This document shows, piece after piece, positions 45,624 through 59,080 of a DNA stretch of 64,000 nucleotides; positions within the stretch are counted from its first letter, which is position 1; each line of letters begins with the position of its first letter. The position numbers were made by a program, and so were the translations under genes. The notes beneath the pieces are model-generated. The model ran no database searches, had not been told where the DNA came from, and saw nothing but the letters and a program-made list of their open reading frames with translations. The stretch covers positions 23,834,051 through 23,898,050 of the forward strand of contig CM037880.1 in the NCBI GenBank assembly GCA_021292165.1, in the 5' to 3' direction. The stretch is from Shinisaurus crocodilurus. Taxonomy: Eukaryota; Chordata; Lepidosauria; Squamata; Shinisauridae.

Positions 45624-47694
45624 TAAAAGCAAATACAGAAAGGGGAGACATACATGGGAAGAGAGATCTGGAGAATAGAAAGGGGCTGTGCCACATTTTT
45701 CTCCCTGGTGTAATAGTTTCCTAAAAACAGACATGGGGACATTCAGAATGCAGAGTTTCTTACATGAGAAAGTGTTCAAAGATATGACACACACATACAC
45801 TCTCTCTACTTGTAGTCTGAATTGGAACAGTCCAGAATTTTACCTCTTTATTCTTGATAAGGTGTTGGTTGGTTCTTACAGATAACAAGAATTTTTAGTC
45901 TCCATTTAATATTAGTTGTGGTGCTTTTGGCTTAATATAGTTAATTTTGGGGAGCTTCTTTTGGGTCATGTTTAAAAGATGTGCTGTTCCCCCACTAAAC
46001 CTAATATTTTAACATGGTCCTCTTTACACGTTGTGGAGACAGTATCTTTTTAATAAGCTTTAATCCTTTGAGAGTAAATAGCAATCTAGTTCTTGTCTTT
46101 GGGTTTGTTTGTATGTAGGATTAAATACCTTCATCATGGTTCTCTGAAATCCCTTTTAGTAAGTAACAATGGAGCAGGCAAAAGAATGACTGAAGGACTA
46201 TCTAGTATTTAACCTGTCCATTAGAAGAGCCTTGTACCAGTAGTATAACGATGCCTTTGAATTTAATAATAGGTTTTTCTCCATAGCAAAAAGCTTTATA
46301 GTGTGAATTCCTGTAGAAATTTTTATTTCAGCTAATGTGTGGATGAAAAGACCAATCAGCCAAATTATTTGAAATATTTTGAAAGAGATTAGTGTCAAGG
46401 TTATTGCCCCTGAAGTAGTAATTTTCTGGTTCAAGAAAATGACTGAATCGAAGCCATTTAAGCAAGTATTATAATTGTTCCAATGTATCTTTGGATTAAA
46501 AGTGTCTTTTGTTTAAACTATAGAAATCAGAATTGTGACATTTAAAACATGCATTTCTGTGACTACTTAGCTGTCACACCCTTCCTGGGATGAGTTAGCA
46601 TGTGTAGGCATATGAAATGTCAGCATGTAACATTAGTCATTATTTAATATTTCATATTAAAAGACATAAAACGGAACACATTTTTCTTATTATAATAGTG
46701 ATGGTGGGAGCAGTAGAAGAGCTGTGTGAGGTATGTTAACGATAATAGCAATAGATGACAGCTTAGGGGATCCTGGGATTTGGTCTGTTCAGCAGAGTCA
46801 TTGACCAAAGGGTGGCTACTGTTTTTCATGGCTATGGTGTGATGACTTTAGTCCTGGGAAAGGTCCAAGTGCAAGGGAAACCCAGAACCTACTGCCATTC
46901 TGGAGAGTCTTGTCAAGAAGGCCATGGTACTCCCAAATCAGGCTGATGCTGCAAGAGATCTAAATACAAAGAAAAACCCAGCCAGGACACCCCAGGAAAG
47001 CCTGAAAGCTCCCAGTACAGGTGAATGCCCTGACCATACACCAGCTGCAGTGTCAATGGGCAATCTTAGGGAAGGTGATCTGGCAAGGCTATACTTGTCA
47101 GCCATCCCAATCACTCGACTATGAATTTCATCCAGATTTAATTATATCAGTATGAAATCCATGGCTCTGCTCTAAGTATGACTAAATCTGGATCCAACCT
47201 ATAAAATAAATCCTATGAATAAATAATGATAAACACTGCAAACAGCTATACAGTAAGGAATCCCTTTGTGATAAGGGGATGACACAAGATACAAAGTTGG
47301 CTGCAGTAAACAGTAAAGCAAAAGACAAGTGAATGTGTGATTTTGTGTGAAGAAACACCAAAATGCCTCTGCAAACGTAACTGTACATAAGAACACCCAA
47401 ACAGAAAGCAAACTAATAATCACTTTCAAGAAAAACGGCTTACTCCAAATCATGCACAGCTATAGTAATTAATTACACATATTCATCACACAACTTTTAT
47501 TTGAAGCTTAGCCTATGGAATGACTACGGGATACTTAAAAGGCCCTCCAAGGAAGTTTACATATGATTTGAGTAGCGCAGGCAAAACATTATTGCTATGG
47601 TCAATATTACAAGTACATACTCTGATTTCTCTGCAGATGAAGTGCACCATTGTTCATTTGTGTACCTGTGCATACGTGCATGTGTGCGTGAGTA

Positions 47695-47719
47695 CGTGCA
47701 TGCATGCATGCATGCATGT
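47695..47719. repeat. (CATG)n microsatellite
   Basis: Self-complementary tetranucleotide repeat of about six units. Confidence 0.9.
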
Positions 47720-47934
47720 TAGAGTTGCCTTTTGACCAGAAAAAAATGGCCTGTCTTGGTCTTATGCTTTTAACAGCAGCATGATCCACAGAAAACAGCA
47801 AAGCATGGAGATAAACATTATCCCCTGCTAATATTTGTACTCAAGCCTGGTTCAGAGTAGCCCCAAGATGTGCTTTGATTGTTTTCTGGGTTCCAGAAAT
47901 AGAAACCATTATATAGAATAATAATTTAATTGAT

Positions 47935-48009
47935 TATATGTAAGCCGCTCTGGGAGCCTTTTTGGCTGAAGAGCGGCATAAAAATGTTTCAAATAAATAA
48001 ATAAATAAA
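47935..48009 (+). repeat. Retroposon 3' tail
   Basis: gtaagccgctctgggagcct, gctgaagagcggcataaaaa and (AAAT)n. This is the same module as ends the minisatellite composite at 25222. Confidence 0.65.
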
Positions 48010-50691
48010 ATTTAGTCATATGTCACAAAAAATACCAGTTCCATAGGGATAGGGCCAGAGCACTGGCATTCTACAGAAGTGGATTTGTTTCATGTGCCCC
48101 CTAAATAGGGGTTGTGGATGAGAGAGTGGTGCTTTGGTCAACCTGGATCTATATGACTCCACATATTGCAATGGGAAGGGAGGGAAACCCATAAGCATGG
48201 CATCATCTCATCTAAGCAACTTATCTTGGCTGATCTATGGCTAATCTGTGGCAAGCAAAGTGCTGGATGTGGAATTGCATGCTCAGGTTGGAGCAACTAG
48301 CCCATAAGCCATTCTAAACTCCACTGATTTCAGTGGGGGAGATAAGCAGGTGTCTGATTTCACATTGAAGTCAATGGAGCTTATCTTTAGCAGCACTGCA
48401 CCCTATGCCTTTCATGTTCACTAAAGGTAGCTAGCTAACACATTCTCTAAGTCAGAATGCTGAAAAACACAAGTGTCTCTTTCTTCAGTTTAATTATTCT
48501 TGCTATTATTTTAATCCCTTAGACCAAATTTAAAAAAATGAACAAAGGACATTTTCACTTTTCTCTAAATTAAAGTTTAGAATCTCCTAACCATACAGCT
48601 CCAAGACTGATGCTGCCAGAATACGACCAAACATTGTAGGCTTCAAAATACAATAATTTATAGCAGTAACTTCAAATGGGTCCCAGCCACTCTGTAATTC
48701 CAATTTAAACAGCAAAGAGTAGATTTGCTGTGCTAAAATCCATTTGCCCCTTAGCTCACAAATTACAAAGCAAAGAAAGATTAATAGGAGCCTTCAAGAA
48801 AGACTGACACATTCTAGCTAAGCAGGTAGTGATATAATCTCATGAATTATTGGTCAAGATGTTTTCTTCCTGGTGAACCATTTAGTGCAGTCGCCTTTTA
48901 CACATTATTAAGTAATTTATTGTCATTTGCAGGTTTGGAAGCCCGAAACTGAAAATAAAAAGAGAGAAGTTTTAAGTATGCTCTGTATTTATATAGGAAG
49001 ACTAAAATCCTCTATTTCATCCATTTCGGGTCAGATCAATATTGCATTAGCTCAGTAGGCAATGTCTTACATGTTGTGTAAGAAAATTCAATACCTCTTT
49101 ATATCATATTCTACAAAGCTTTCAGCTTCTGAATTCTCACAGCTAGATATGAGAATACAACTGTGATATCTTGCAGCAATATTCAGAAGAATGAAATTTA
49201 AAATTAACAAGTATGCATGTCTTTAAAAAACTGTAAACCTATGAGTCACATTGAACTTGAAGTATGCATCTGCTTAAAACAAGCTCCCTGTGCAAAGGAA
49301 ACCTCCTTGCAGGAAATAGGGGAGGACAGTGGGATGGAGAGAGTGGGTCAGAATAAGTACCCCAGTATGGTATGGTAGTGACTTCTTTTCTCTTCCTCAT
49401 TAAGGTCAATGGCTACAGTGATCAAAGGTCCTAACTGAAAGGAGCAGAGTCAGAGATGTTTGCCCATTAGACAGAGATGGGAAAGACAATGAGAGGAAAG
49501 GGCAGGATGCCGATTAGTCAGATGCAAGATAAAACACATAAAACCCTACAGAGGTGTTTAGTTTTGTTTTGTGGAGGATTGACAATTGTGGAACCACAAA
49601 TGAGCAGGCTCCTGTCGCTCTTGTAAAAGTTGTCAGACACTTTCAGTGGCTTGGGGTGGAGCCTATAAAGCTATCCAATAAATGACGTGCCAAACACCTC
49701 CCTAAATTCCTGAACAGTTTCCTTTCTTTGCACCTCTCCAAACCTTATGTATCGGCATCACACAGCATCCATCATAAGTTCCAGATGAACTTAATTACAG
49801 AAGTTCAGCTATGGCTGGACCTTGGGTCCAAAGTCCTGGGCCCCACAGTCCAGCCCCAGCCCCAAATGACTACCCACAGAGTGGCAGGTGATGCAGGCCA
49901 TGGCAAACAGTTTTGCATGCTGTCACCACTGGGGCTGACTGCTTGCTGCAGTATGAGAAACTGCACATGCTCAGAGTATTTCTTTTTTATCTGCGTTAGC
50001 AAACAGTTTTGCTTATTTGTTTGTTTGCCCGCTCGCTCTAACGTATCAGGAATGTAGAAGGAGCAGTTGTAAAGCATGGAATTGCCATGGAGGCGGAGAA
50101 CTGTTAGTTGTGTAAGTGGCAACTGAAGGATTACACACAGCTATCTAAAGCAGGAGGGTGTGAGGCCATCTAAATCCCAAATTACTTAGCTGCACCACTG
50201 CTTAATTAAGAGGCTGAAGAAAAGTATGAATGCAGAACTAATGCAGAACCAGTCAATGTAAATTCTGTATGTGTGATCTGTATGCAGGGTACAGATCAAA
50301 CAAACAGATTCTAAATGCAATAGGCCCCTTACAGATAAGATCTCAGATGTTTTTTTTTGTCAATGCTGTATTCTTTTTCTGTGTTTTGTTGTTTGCACCC
50401 CGCTTTGGAATTATTTTATAATGAAAGGCAGGTATTTCTTTCTTAAATAAACATAAAAATACATGTTTTGAGGTTGGGTGTATTGGGGGAGAGAGAGCAG
50501 GCCAATACGCCTACCACCATACTTGCAGGTCTAGACTGAATGAATCCCTGCACAGGCCAGAACTCGCAACTAAGTCTCCAGGTTGCTGTTGTCCCTTAAA
50601 AGAAACACCAATCTATTAGTGTAATAAAAATTGTTCCAAACAACACACCAACTTACTTATGACATCTGTTCAGTCTACACCAGCCCTGTTA

Positions 50692-51690
50692 AGAACATAA
50701 GAAGAGCCATACTGGATCAAACCAAGGGTCCACCTAGTCCAGCATTCTGTTCACACAGTGGCCAACCAGCTGCCTATGGGAAGGCCACAAGTAGGACATG
50801 AGTGCAACAGCACCCACCCACCCATGTTCCCCAGCAGCTGGTGTACATAAGCATACTGCCTCCGATACTGAAAGTAGCATATAGCCATCAGGACAATGGA
50901 GCCCGTCACTCTTGTACAGGCCTGGCTTGTCCCAAAATGTTCCCCAGTGCCTAACAAATCTAAACCCCTCTTCCCTGCATATTATCTCATCTATGCATTG
51001 AGACTCCTCAGTTTCACCTGTCCCTGCGTGTGAAACAGGTAGCATTTCAGAGAAAGCCACCTTGGTGGTCCTGGATTTCGACCTTCTACCTAGCAACCTA
51101 AATTTGGCTTCTAGGACCTCACGACTACATTTCCCCACGTCATTGGAACCAACATAGACTATGACTGCTGACTCCACCTCAGCACTTATGCAAAGTTCTC
51201 TAGATTGTGTATGGTACCCCCAACTTTTGCACCAGGCAGGCAATTTACCATGAGGTCTATACACCCATCACAAACTCAGCTGTCTATGTGTCTATTGATG
51301 GAATCTCCCACTACCACAAGCCTCCTGCCTCCTGGAGGCACATCTTCAACACAAGAGGATATTTGCTCATCTTCCAAGTAATGGGTCCATTCTAAGGCAT
51401 TATTTTCCTCATCTTCAGAATGACACCCTCCTTCCTCAAGACCCCCATTCTCCATGACAGAAGAGGAGGTATCACCCAGGGATTGGGATACCGCTGTTAG
51501 GTCACCAAAGGTCTCATCTACCAACCTCTCTGTTAGCTTCTTCCAGTCAGCAACCTTGCCTTCAAGGGAATGAACTGTTCCCTGAGAGCCAGGAGCAAAT
51601 TACACTGAGCACACACCCATGACTTCTGTCCAGTGGGCAGATAGTCATACATGTGGCACTCACTGTATTACACTGGATAGCCCCAACACC
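50692..51690 (-). mobile_element. LINE derivative with ORF1 esterase relic and no ORF2
   Basis: On the minus strand a region coding for a zinc-knuckle-like CAQCNLLLALREQFIPLKAR precedes an acidic linker (51276-51524) and RLVVVGDSINRHIDS. After a short frame break follow AVIVYVGSNDVGKCSREVLE and KSDGLHCPDGY. GDS, GSND and DGLH correspond to SGNH-hydrolase blocks I, III and V, as in the ORF1 esterase of CR1/L2-type elements. DGLH is joined directly to the LINE 3' end seen at 9265 and 26857, ending in tggctcttcttatgttctta. The whole reverse transcriptase is absent. Confidence 0.75.
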
Positions 51691-54347
51691 CCTGCTGGCT
51701 TTCTATCTATGAAACTATGAAACTATGAAACTGTTGTTGTTTTTTTGCTATATTGGGTTTGTTTACCTGGAAAACAAAGTTGCTTACTAGGAGAAGATTG
51801 AGAATTTATTTATAGCTATTTGTTTATATTTATAGTTACTTACTATGAGAACGGAGGGAAGAGTCAACTGCTCAGGCCTCCTCACCCTGCTGCTAAACTC
51901 ACACAGGTGCTAATGCTTCATCACTGGAGCTGAGACACTTTGTCACTGGGGCTCCTCACACTTAGAGAGCTGACTCCCTCACAAGCCTGCTGCCTCATAT
52001 AGCTCTAGCTAGCTTGGCCCAACTGCTGCTGCAACCAAAATGATTAGAGGGCCTCATTTGAAAAGCAAGGGAGGCTATGCCTGAACTACTAGTCTGCAGT
52101 AGCTTCTACTGAGGTCAATTGAGCCCGCTGGGAGTAGAGATTTTCAATTTAGGGGAGAGGACAATAGTCAATGGGAGATTTTCTATCTAGGGGAGATGAC
52201 AGCAGTCAATGGGTCATTGGAGGGGAGAACAGACAAAGGGTAGGTGATTTGGGAAGGAATGCAGTTCAGGCTCCCCTAGATATACAAGGGGCTGACACTG
52301 TGTATTTGATTTAGGAAGGGATGTGGTTTGTGCAAGGGCTGAATCCTTTTTGTGTGTTTTTTAAAACTAAATGATAAGCTGAACTCTCAAACTTAGGATG
52401 AGTCTATTTCTGAGCTTTAGTTTATGAGCTGCTATATAAGGCCTAAAACCTGAACCTACAATGAGCCCAAACTCAAGCTAGCCTGCACTTCTTTGTTAAT
52501 AAGCAGACTCTTCCACTACTTAGGCCTGCACAGTGGCTCTTGTCAATATAGAGCTATGTATTGCTTTTACTGCCCTTTTCTAAGCTTCGGTTTAATTTAA
52601 ATATGTGGTTGAGGTTCTCTTCAACGCAACCTCTCAGGAATCTCTTTTAGAGTAAGGCTGCAAGAACTGTAAGTTTCTTCTGGATATCCTCCCTGAGATT
52701 TAGCTCCCAGCTGTAAGTTTGTAAAGGGTTACGCTTCTGGGATTTTGCTCCCTTTGCTGAGCCCTTATTTTGGCTTCAGCTGATAATTTATGAGTTTTAA
52801 ATGTTTACCTGGGGTAATTTAATAGATAAATAAGTAAATAGCACTTATCTTCTCCTTGCACGGGTGCTTAACTTGCGTGTGTGCTGATGCTTTGTCACTG
52901 GGGCTCCTGTTGGAGATGGAGGAGAGGTTGAAGAACAGAGTTGTCTGAAAAACTGATACTATAGAATGAGAAGGCATTACCAAAGCAACCAGAAGCTGAT
53001 GTGAGGCATGCCCTCCAAGATGACGGTGAGGATGTGTGTGTGCTGCTTACTGTCTGTAACATGTTAAAACCTCATTAAGTAGTGCTGAAATGAAAGTTCT
53101 TCCATGTAGTAAGGCTTTGTAAGTAACTAACTGATTAACTCATAGTCTGTGTTGAACGAGTCACACCAGATACAGCAGTGCTGTGTAGTAAAGTGAATTG
53201 GGGTTTGGATATCATTGAAGCACAGAACATTCATTTCTGCTGCTGTACTTACTAAATAGAGAACAAAAGTTTGATGACTTTCCTGGCCAGCCTTGGGGGG
53301 GGGGGGGTTCTGGCTTAGACAAGTTGCCATTATGAAAGAAGAGAGAGTAATCAGATATAGTAAATGTTGCTTATCAGTGAAATTTGCAAGGGGGGCATGG
53401 AGACTGGGAGGAATTGGGAGAAAAGGGGAAGCAGAAGCACTTTGGTTGGGGGAGGAGGACAGACCGGGGATATATGGAAAGGGTTACTGGAACAATGTGT
53501 ATGGAGGTTATGGTAGGATTGGGAGCTTTGGGGAAAAGCCATTGAAAAAGAAGAGGCAATGAGTGCTGATTTAGTTCTTGAGAGCAGAGAAGTAAATGAC
53601 TAGGAAGGAACAGAGTCTGTGTAGTGTTTGGCTCTTAGCCATATGGAAATTGTGGTAAGAGGCTCTTAGGCTTAGGAACTTTAGCCAATCCTGTTATAGA
53701 TTTTTACTAGCAAAAGATTTGTTGTTTTTAAACTTCCACAGGCAACTTCACTGGCATATATCTTCAGTGAATGCCTCTGAGGGATATTATTGTAATGGAA
53801 AGGAAATATTTCATACTCAACGTGAATTATTTCCTTGGTGGTTCAGTATGAGCAAAGGGGGAAAGCTTCAAGCTGTTGAAAGCACAAATAGAAAGAGAAA
53901 AGGGGGGGGGTCATTGATTGCTGGGCATTGCAACCACTCAGGCTTTTCTCTGAATTTACTGAACAACCCATGGCAGCTTGCCCTGTAAACATGGGGTTAC
54001 TAATGAATGAATGTCAAGTCCTGAGTGCTCAGTATCCTACAAAGGCATACCCAGCAATGTAGTGAATGGCGATATGAACAGAGCAAGAGAAGGGCAGAAC
54101 ATATGTAACTTATCAATGTTACAAACTGACAGCAAAATTTCACATAAATGCACCAATTCATATCAAAGCAAATGAAGGGGTTGTATGTATATAGTAAACT
54201 GATATCCCACCATCACATATAAGCACTAATTCATGACATGACAAATGACAGTTTGCAATTTTTTCATTTGTCATTTCACTAAATACATTGATTTTGTGAT
54301 ATCACTTTACCATATGCAACTGTCCGTATTATAGAGTTGGATCTAGA

Positions 54348-54458
54348 CTAAGTTAGTCACACTTAAAATTAGTCACACATTGAAATCAGTGTGAAAAGTT
54401 AACCATAGCTAACTGAAGTTTCATTGGTTTCTGTGGGAACTAAGTGTGACTAACTTAG
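54348..54458. mobile_element. Short palindromic MITE (111 bp)
   Basis: Perfect 18-bp terminal inverted repeats: ctaagttagtcacactta at 54348-54365 and taagtgtgactaacttag at 54441-54458. A second inner ttagtcacac unit adds to the left arm. Confidence 0.8.
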
Positions 54459-54912
54459 AGAGACAGTCTGTACTGGAGTGCTTTCATTTCTGAGGCAGTG
54501 CTGTGCCAGTATATTTTTTTTCCATACATAGTCACTGCTCTGTGGTCACACATTAATGAATACAGCACAGTATCCACTGTGTTTATAAGGCAATCAAGTG
54601 CTACCCACCAATGCATAGCACTGTAATTGTGAGAGAAGTAGGAGGAGTTTGAAAGGCCACGTGTGTTCTATCATTTGTGTTTATCGTGCAAGCACAAACC
54701 ACAAGGCACAGTATAGTGCAGCAATTGGGGGAGAAGCGAGAGATCATCCTGCCATTTCTTTTGCCTGTTTTTTTTTAAGTCCAGTAAATACACAACTGCA
54801 CAGCTATGTAGGAATGCAGGTTTTAAAATAAATAGATTGTGTGATTATTCATAGCTGTGCAACTGTGTAGGTGCATGTTGAAAATTAGGCTAAAAAATTG
54901 GCTGACCAACCA

Positions 54913-56897
54913 TCATCATCATCAGGCGATCACTCGTGACCAAGTAAGATTGTCTTCCAGGATAAAAATTTACAAAAAGGAGATTTTAAAAGGAGGAAAT
55001 TCTAAAGAAAATTGTGTAGACTCTAGCGATGGGTCCGTAAGTGACTGTGGAGGCCAATTCTAGATCCACACAGCTTCCCACAGTGAGGACACAGGTTACC
55101 AGATGGAAGATGGTCCTGTAAAGGATTCATTTGATGTGCTTTTCGCTTAGCACGTTTCTCCCTTTCACCTTGCACTCGGGCTTCTTCAAAGTCCATGGAA
55201 CCTTTGTGAAAGGCCAACCTCCATTTAGATCGTTCATGGGCCAGAGCTTCCCAGTTTTCGATATTTATATTGCATTTTTTTAGATTAGCCTTAAGAACAT
55301 CTTTAAACCTCTTATACTGACCACCGATATTCCGCTTTCCATCCTTGAGTTGGGAATAAAGTAACTGCTTTGGGAGACTGCAGTCAGGCATTCGAACAAC
55401 ATGACTGGTCCACTGAAGTTGGTGTTGAAGGATCATTTTTTCAACACTAGTAGTCTTTGCTTCTTCCAGTACACTGATATTTGTTCGCCTATCTTCCCAA
55501 GTAATTTGCAGGATTTTCCGGAGGCAACGTTGATGAAATCTTTCAAGGAGGTGGAAATGACGTTTATAGATAGTCCATGTTTCGCAGGCATACAATAAAG
55601 TTGGTAATACAATGGCTTCATAAACCAGTGTTTTGGTCTTCTTACAAATATCCCGATCCTCGAACACTCTATGTTTCATTTGAGAAAACGTGGCACTTGC
55701 GGAGCTCAAACGATGCTGGATTTCACTGTCGATGTTAGCTGTAACAGAAAGATAGCTGCCAAGATAGAGAAAATGATCGACATTTTCCAGTATTGTCCCA
55801 CCAAGCTGGATAGATGGCATCACCACAGGGTTAGCTTGCACTTGCTAATGAAGCACTTTGGGGTTTTTTATGTTAAGTGAGAGACCAAGTTTTTCGTATG
55901 CTTCTGCAAAAGCATTTAGGATAGTTTGGAGATCATCCTCTGAATGTGCGGAGACCACATTATCATCAGCATACTGAAGTTCCACAACGGAGGTTGTAAT
56001 TACCTTACTTTTTGCTTTCAGCCTGCTGAGATTAAAAAGCTTTCCATCTGTTCGATATATGATTTCCACACCAGTGGGAAATTTCCCCTCGACAAGATGT
56101 AAAATCATGGCGATGAAAATAGCAAATAATGTTGGGGCAATAACACATCCCTGTTTAACACCTGATCCCACTTTAAATGGAGCACCATGAGAGCCATTGT
56201 TGTCCAAAACCGTTGCTGTCATATTGTCATGGAGAAGTCGCAAGATATTCACAAATTTATTGGGGCATCCAATTTTCATAAGGATAGTCCAGAGAGCTGT
56301 TCGGTCTACAGTATCAAAGGCCTTAGCCAGATCAATAAATGCCATATAAAGGGGTTGATTTTGCTCCCGGCATTTTTCTTGGAGCTGATGTGCAGTAAAA
56401 ATCATGTCTACTGTCCCTCTAGAGGGGTGGAAACCATATTGAGTTTCAGGGAGGATCTCTTCTGAAATAGATAGAAGACGGTTTGCGAGAATCCTAGCAA
56501 ATATTTTACCTGCGGTAGCTAAGAGAAAAATGCCCCGATAGTTTCCACAGTCTGTTCTATCACCCTTCTTAAAGAGGGTGATAATTATGGCATCCCTGAA
56601 GTCTTCTGGGATCTCTTCTCTTATCCAGATTTTTTCGATGAGTTTATGAAGATGTTGTACAAGTTCGGGGGGGGGGCTTCTTTAAAGATTTCAGTAGGAA
56701 TCCCATCTGGTCCACTAGCTTTGTTGTTCTTCATTTGATTAATGGCTTTTTTTACTTCATCCAAAGTGGGGAGTATTGCAAGTTCCTCTCTAATTTGTTT
56801 TTGCGGGATTTGCAAAAAAATCTCATTATCCACCTTAGATTTACGATTTAAAAGGTCATAATAATGCTCTTTCCAACGCAGTGCAATAGACTCTTTG
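54913..56897 (-). mobile_element. LINE copy 2, 5'-truncated, with clean target duplication
   Basis: Same family, orientation and end as copy 1, flanked by a perfect 14-bp repeat tggctgaccaacca at 54899-54912 and 56898-56911. That pattern fits target-primed reverse transcription with 5' truncation. It starts downstream of copy 1, at the KESIALRWKEHYYD region. Defects: a TAG at 55845-55847 where copy 1 has CAG after KVLH, and a homopolymer change at about 56668-56677 that breaks the frame after PAEIFKE. The 272-residue tail (55023-55841) is intact through CPHCGKLCGSRIGLHSHLRT, giving the correct C-terminus lost in copy 1. Confidence 0.93.
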
Positions 56898-57498
56898 TGG
56901 CTGACCAACCACCCTGCTATGGAAGGAGAGGAAATGGAGGACAGCTACAGATTGCCTGCCCGCAATCTCTTTCCCCTGCCCAAAGACAAAAGTGAAAGGG
57001 GGGAATGTTGCAAAACAAGTTCTATAGCTTTGAAGTTAGTCCCACTGGTAAGAGTTATAATACCACTAAATTAGAATACACATAACTCAATGGCACACAA
57101 ACTGCAGTCACCAAAAAAGTCATAAAAGTGGTCTGGAGAAAATGGAATATTGAAGAACAAATAGCATCAGGACAATGGGTTGGGGAATGCATTGTATACA
57201 TGAGTGAGCCAGGCATTTCAGTGCCAAAAAACAACAACACCTAGTGTAGATTGGCCCTTAATCTCGATCCAACCCAATATCTTTTGATGCTGCTTTATGG
57301 CAAGGTTATGTTAAATACATCCTGGTTATCCATTTTAAGAGGTTATCTTTCAGTTCCATTTGTGTCTACATCCTCTACTCCTGACTTTATCTCTGTTAAA
57401 GACTGTTTGTTTCAGTGAAATTCACCTTTCCCTTCTATTAGCTTGTGCACTGAGTGTTGAGTGTTGTCATTTCTCATGTATGGCTTTATGTCATCGAA

Positions 57499-57627
57499 TT
57501 TATTTATTTATTTATTATTTTTATACCCCGCCCTTTTTCCTGCAAGGAACTCAAGGCGGCTTACATAGTCCTCCTCCTCCTCTCCATTTTATCCTCACAA
57601 CAACCCTGTGAGGTAAGTTAGGTTGTG
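57499..57627 (-). repeat. MIR/CORE-type SINE, 5' truncated
   Basis: (TTTA)n then ataccccgccctttttcctg, and the complementary 3' half ending near caaccctgtgaggtaagtta. The tRNA head is absent. Confidence 0.83.
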
Positions 57628-57802
57628 CAAACCAGACTGCTCAAACCCTTTTTGTTATCAATAGGTCTCTCATATTCCTACTGGTAACTGTTTCTTCATG
57701 CTTATAATTGTATGTTTCATTAGTTACAACCATGGTACTAAAACACATTCTTTGGACATTTATGTAGTTGGGTTTTCCCCCCAGATTTTGCATTGGTAAT
57801 TT

Positions 57803-59080
57803 AGGGATGGACAGATCACTCTAATTCAGTGATGGCAAACCTTTTTGAGCCCGAGTGCCCAAACTGCAACACAAAACCAACTTATTTATTTCCAAGTGCC
57901 AACACTGCAATTAAACCTGAATACCGAGGTTTTAGTTTTAGAAAAACAACTCATACAGTTGTCCGAACTAATTAACATCTTTTGTCTTAAAAGAAAAACA
58001 CAATAACAGAGCTTTCAATGATACAAACAGTTTTTTGTTGGGGAAAAAAAATCAACTCAAAAAATTATTATAGTACTACATTGTACACGTAGCCTGAAGG
58101 GAATTTATACAAACTTTTTAAATAATTAAGCACATGTATTTTTGGATAAGGGATTCTCAACTTGTAATATGATTATATGCCAGACTGAAATTGTATGGGG
58201 CAAGCTTTACCCCGGGTCCTTTCCCTGCTTCTACAGGTGTCGGATTAGTAAAAGCAAAAGTCAACCTGTACTAGGATGAGCAAGATAAACAAGAAAACTA
58301 AACGTGCTTAACACATTTTAAACACTTTATGTCTTGGACTGCAAACACTGCATTAGGTAAAAGCTTGCATTAGGCATGCTTTTGCACAATTAATGTGATT
58401 TTTGCTATTGCATGCATGCTGATAATTTGTCAAACCTTGGTTCATACTCCGTTAGTTTGAGAACAACACATGCATCACTCAGGTCAACTGTTAGGGCTTT
58501 ACATCCAAGCCATGCTCTGTGCATCATTCTTCAAAATCTTTTAAATGTGATAACAATGTAGAAAAGAATTCTGTAACAGGAATTCTAGAATAAAATCATT
58601 CTGTTCCACACTGTGAGAAAGAACAAGATCATTAGTGTTTTGCAGAAGGGGACAGTCTTTTCGTGATCTGGTGACCAATGGCTTGAGTGCCCACAGAGAG
58701 GTCCCTGAGTGCCAGCTGTGGCACCCGTGCCATAGGTTCGCCATCACTGCTCTAATTCCAGTCTGTGTCAGTTTCACATGCATTCATTCATTGGTCCTTT
58801 CTGCCCCATTTCTGCATCAATCTGAGAAGGTTTTAATTAAAAAGTGCACAAAAAATTACATTTAAATGTTTAGTTAAATATGCATTTTTGTATGCGTGTT
58901 ATCTTAAAATACACATTTTTCTATGCATTTTGGCCTAAACAATGCATTTTGGTATGTTTTTTGAGCTGATAACTGTATCACAAAATTTGGAGAATATGTA
59001 ATCTGAAGGATAACTGCGCGTATTAGTCTGGGAACTGCAAATCAAGTCAGTTCGTTTTAAAATGTGGGCCAAAAAAATCT
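57803..59080. mobile_element. TAGGGATGG-type MITE split by a hAT
   Basis: The left piece tagggatggacagatcactc resumes after the hAT as ctctaattccagtctgtgtc and continues with A/T-patterned sequence (atgcatttttgtatgcgtgt, tatgcattttggcct) like the interior of 18880-19427. The right end is uncertain. Confidence 0.5.
57827..58749. mobile_element. hAT element (923 bp) with perfect 8-bp target duplication
   Basis: CTCTAATT at 57819-57826 and 58750-58757. Terminal inverted repeats are cagtgatggcaaacctttt and, inverted, cagtgatggcgaacctatg. No transposase frame is intact. It is probably an internally deleted derivative of a Charlie/OC1-like hAT, though that subfamily name is from memory of the TIR and unverified. 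Confidence 0.9.
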
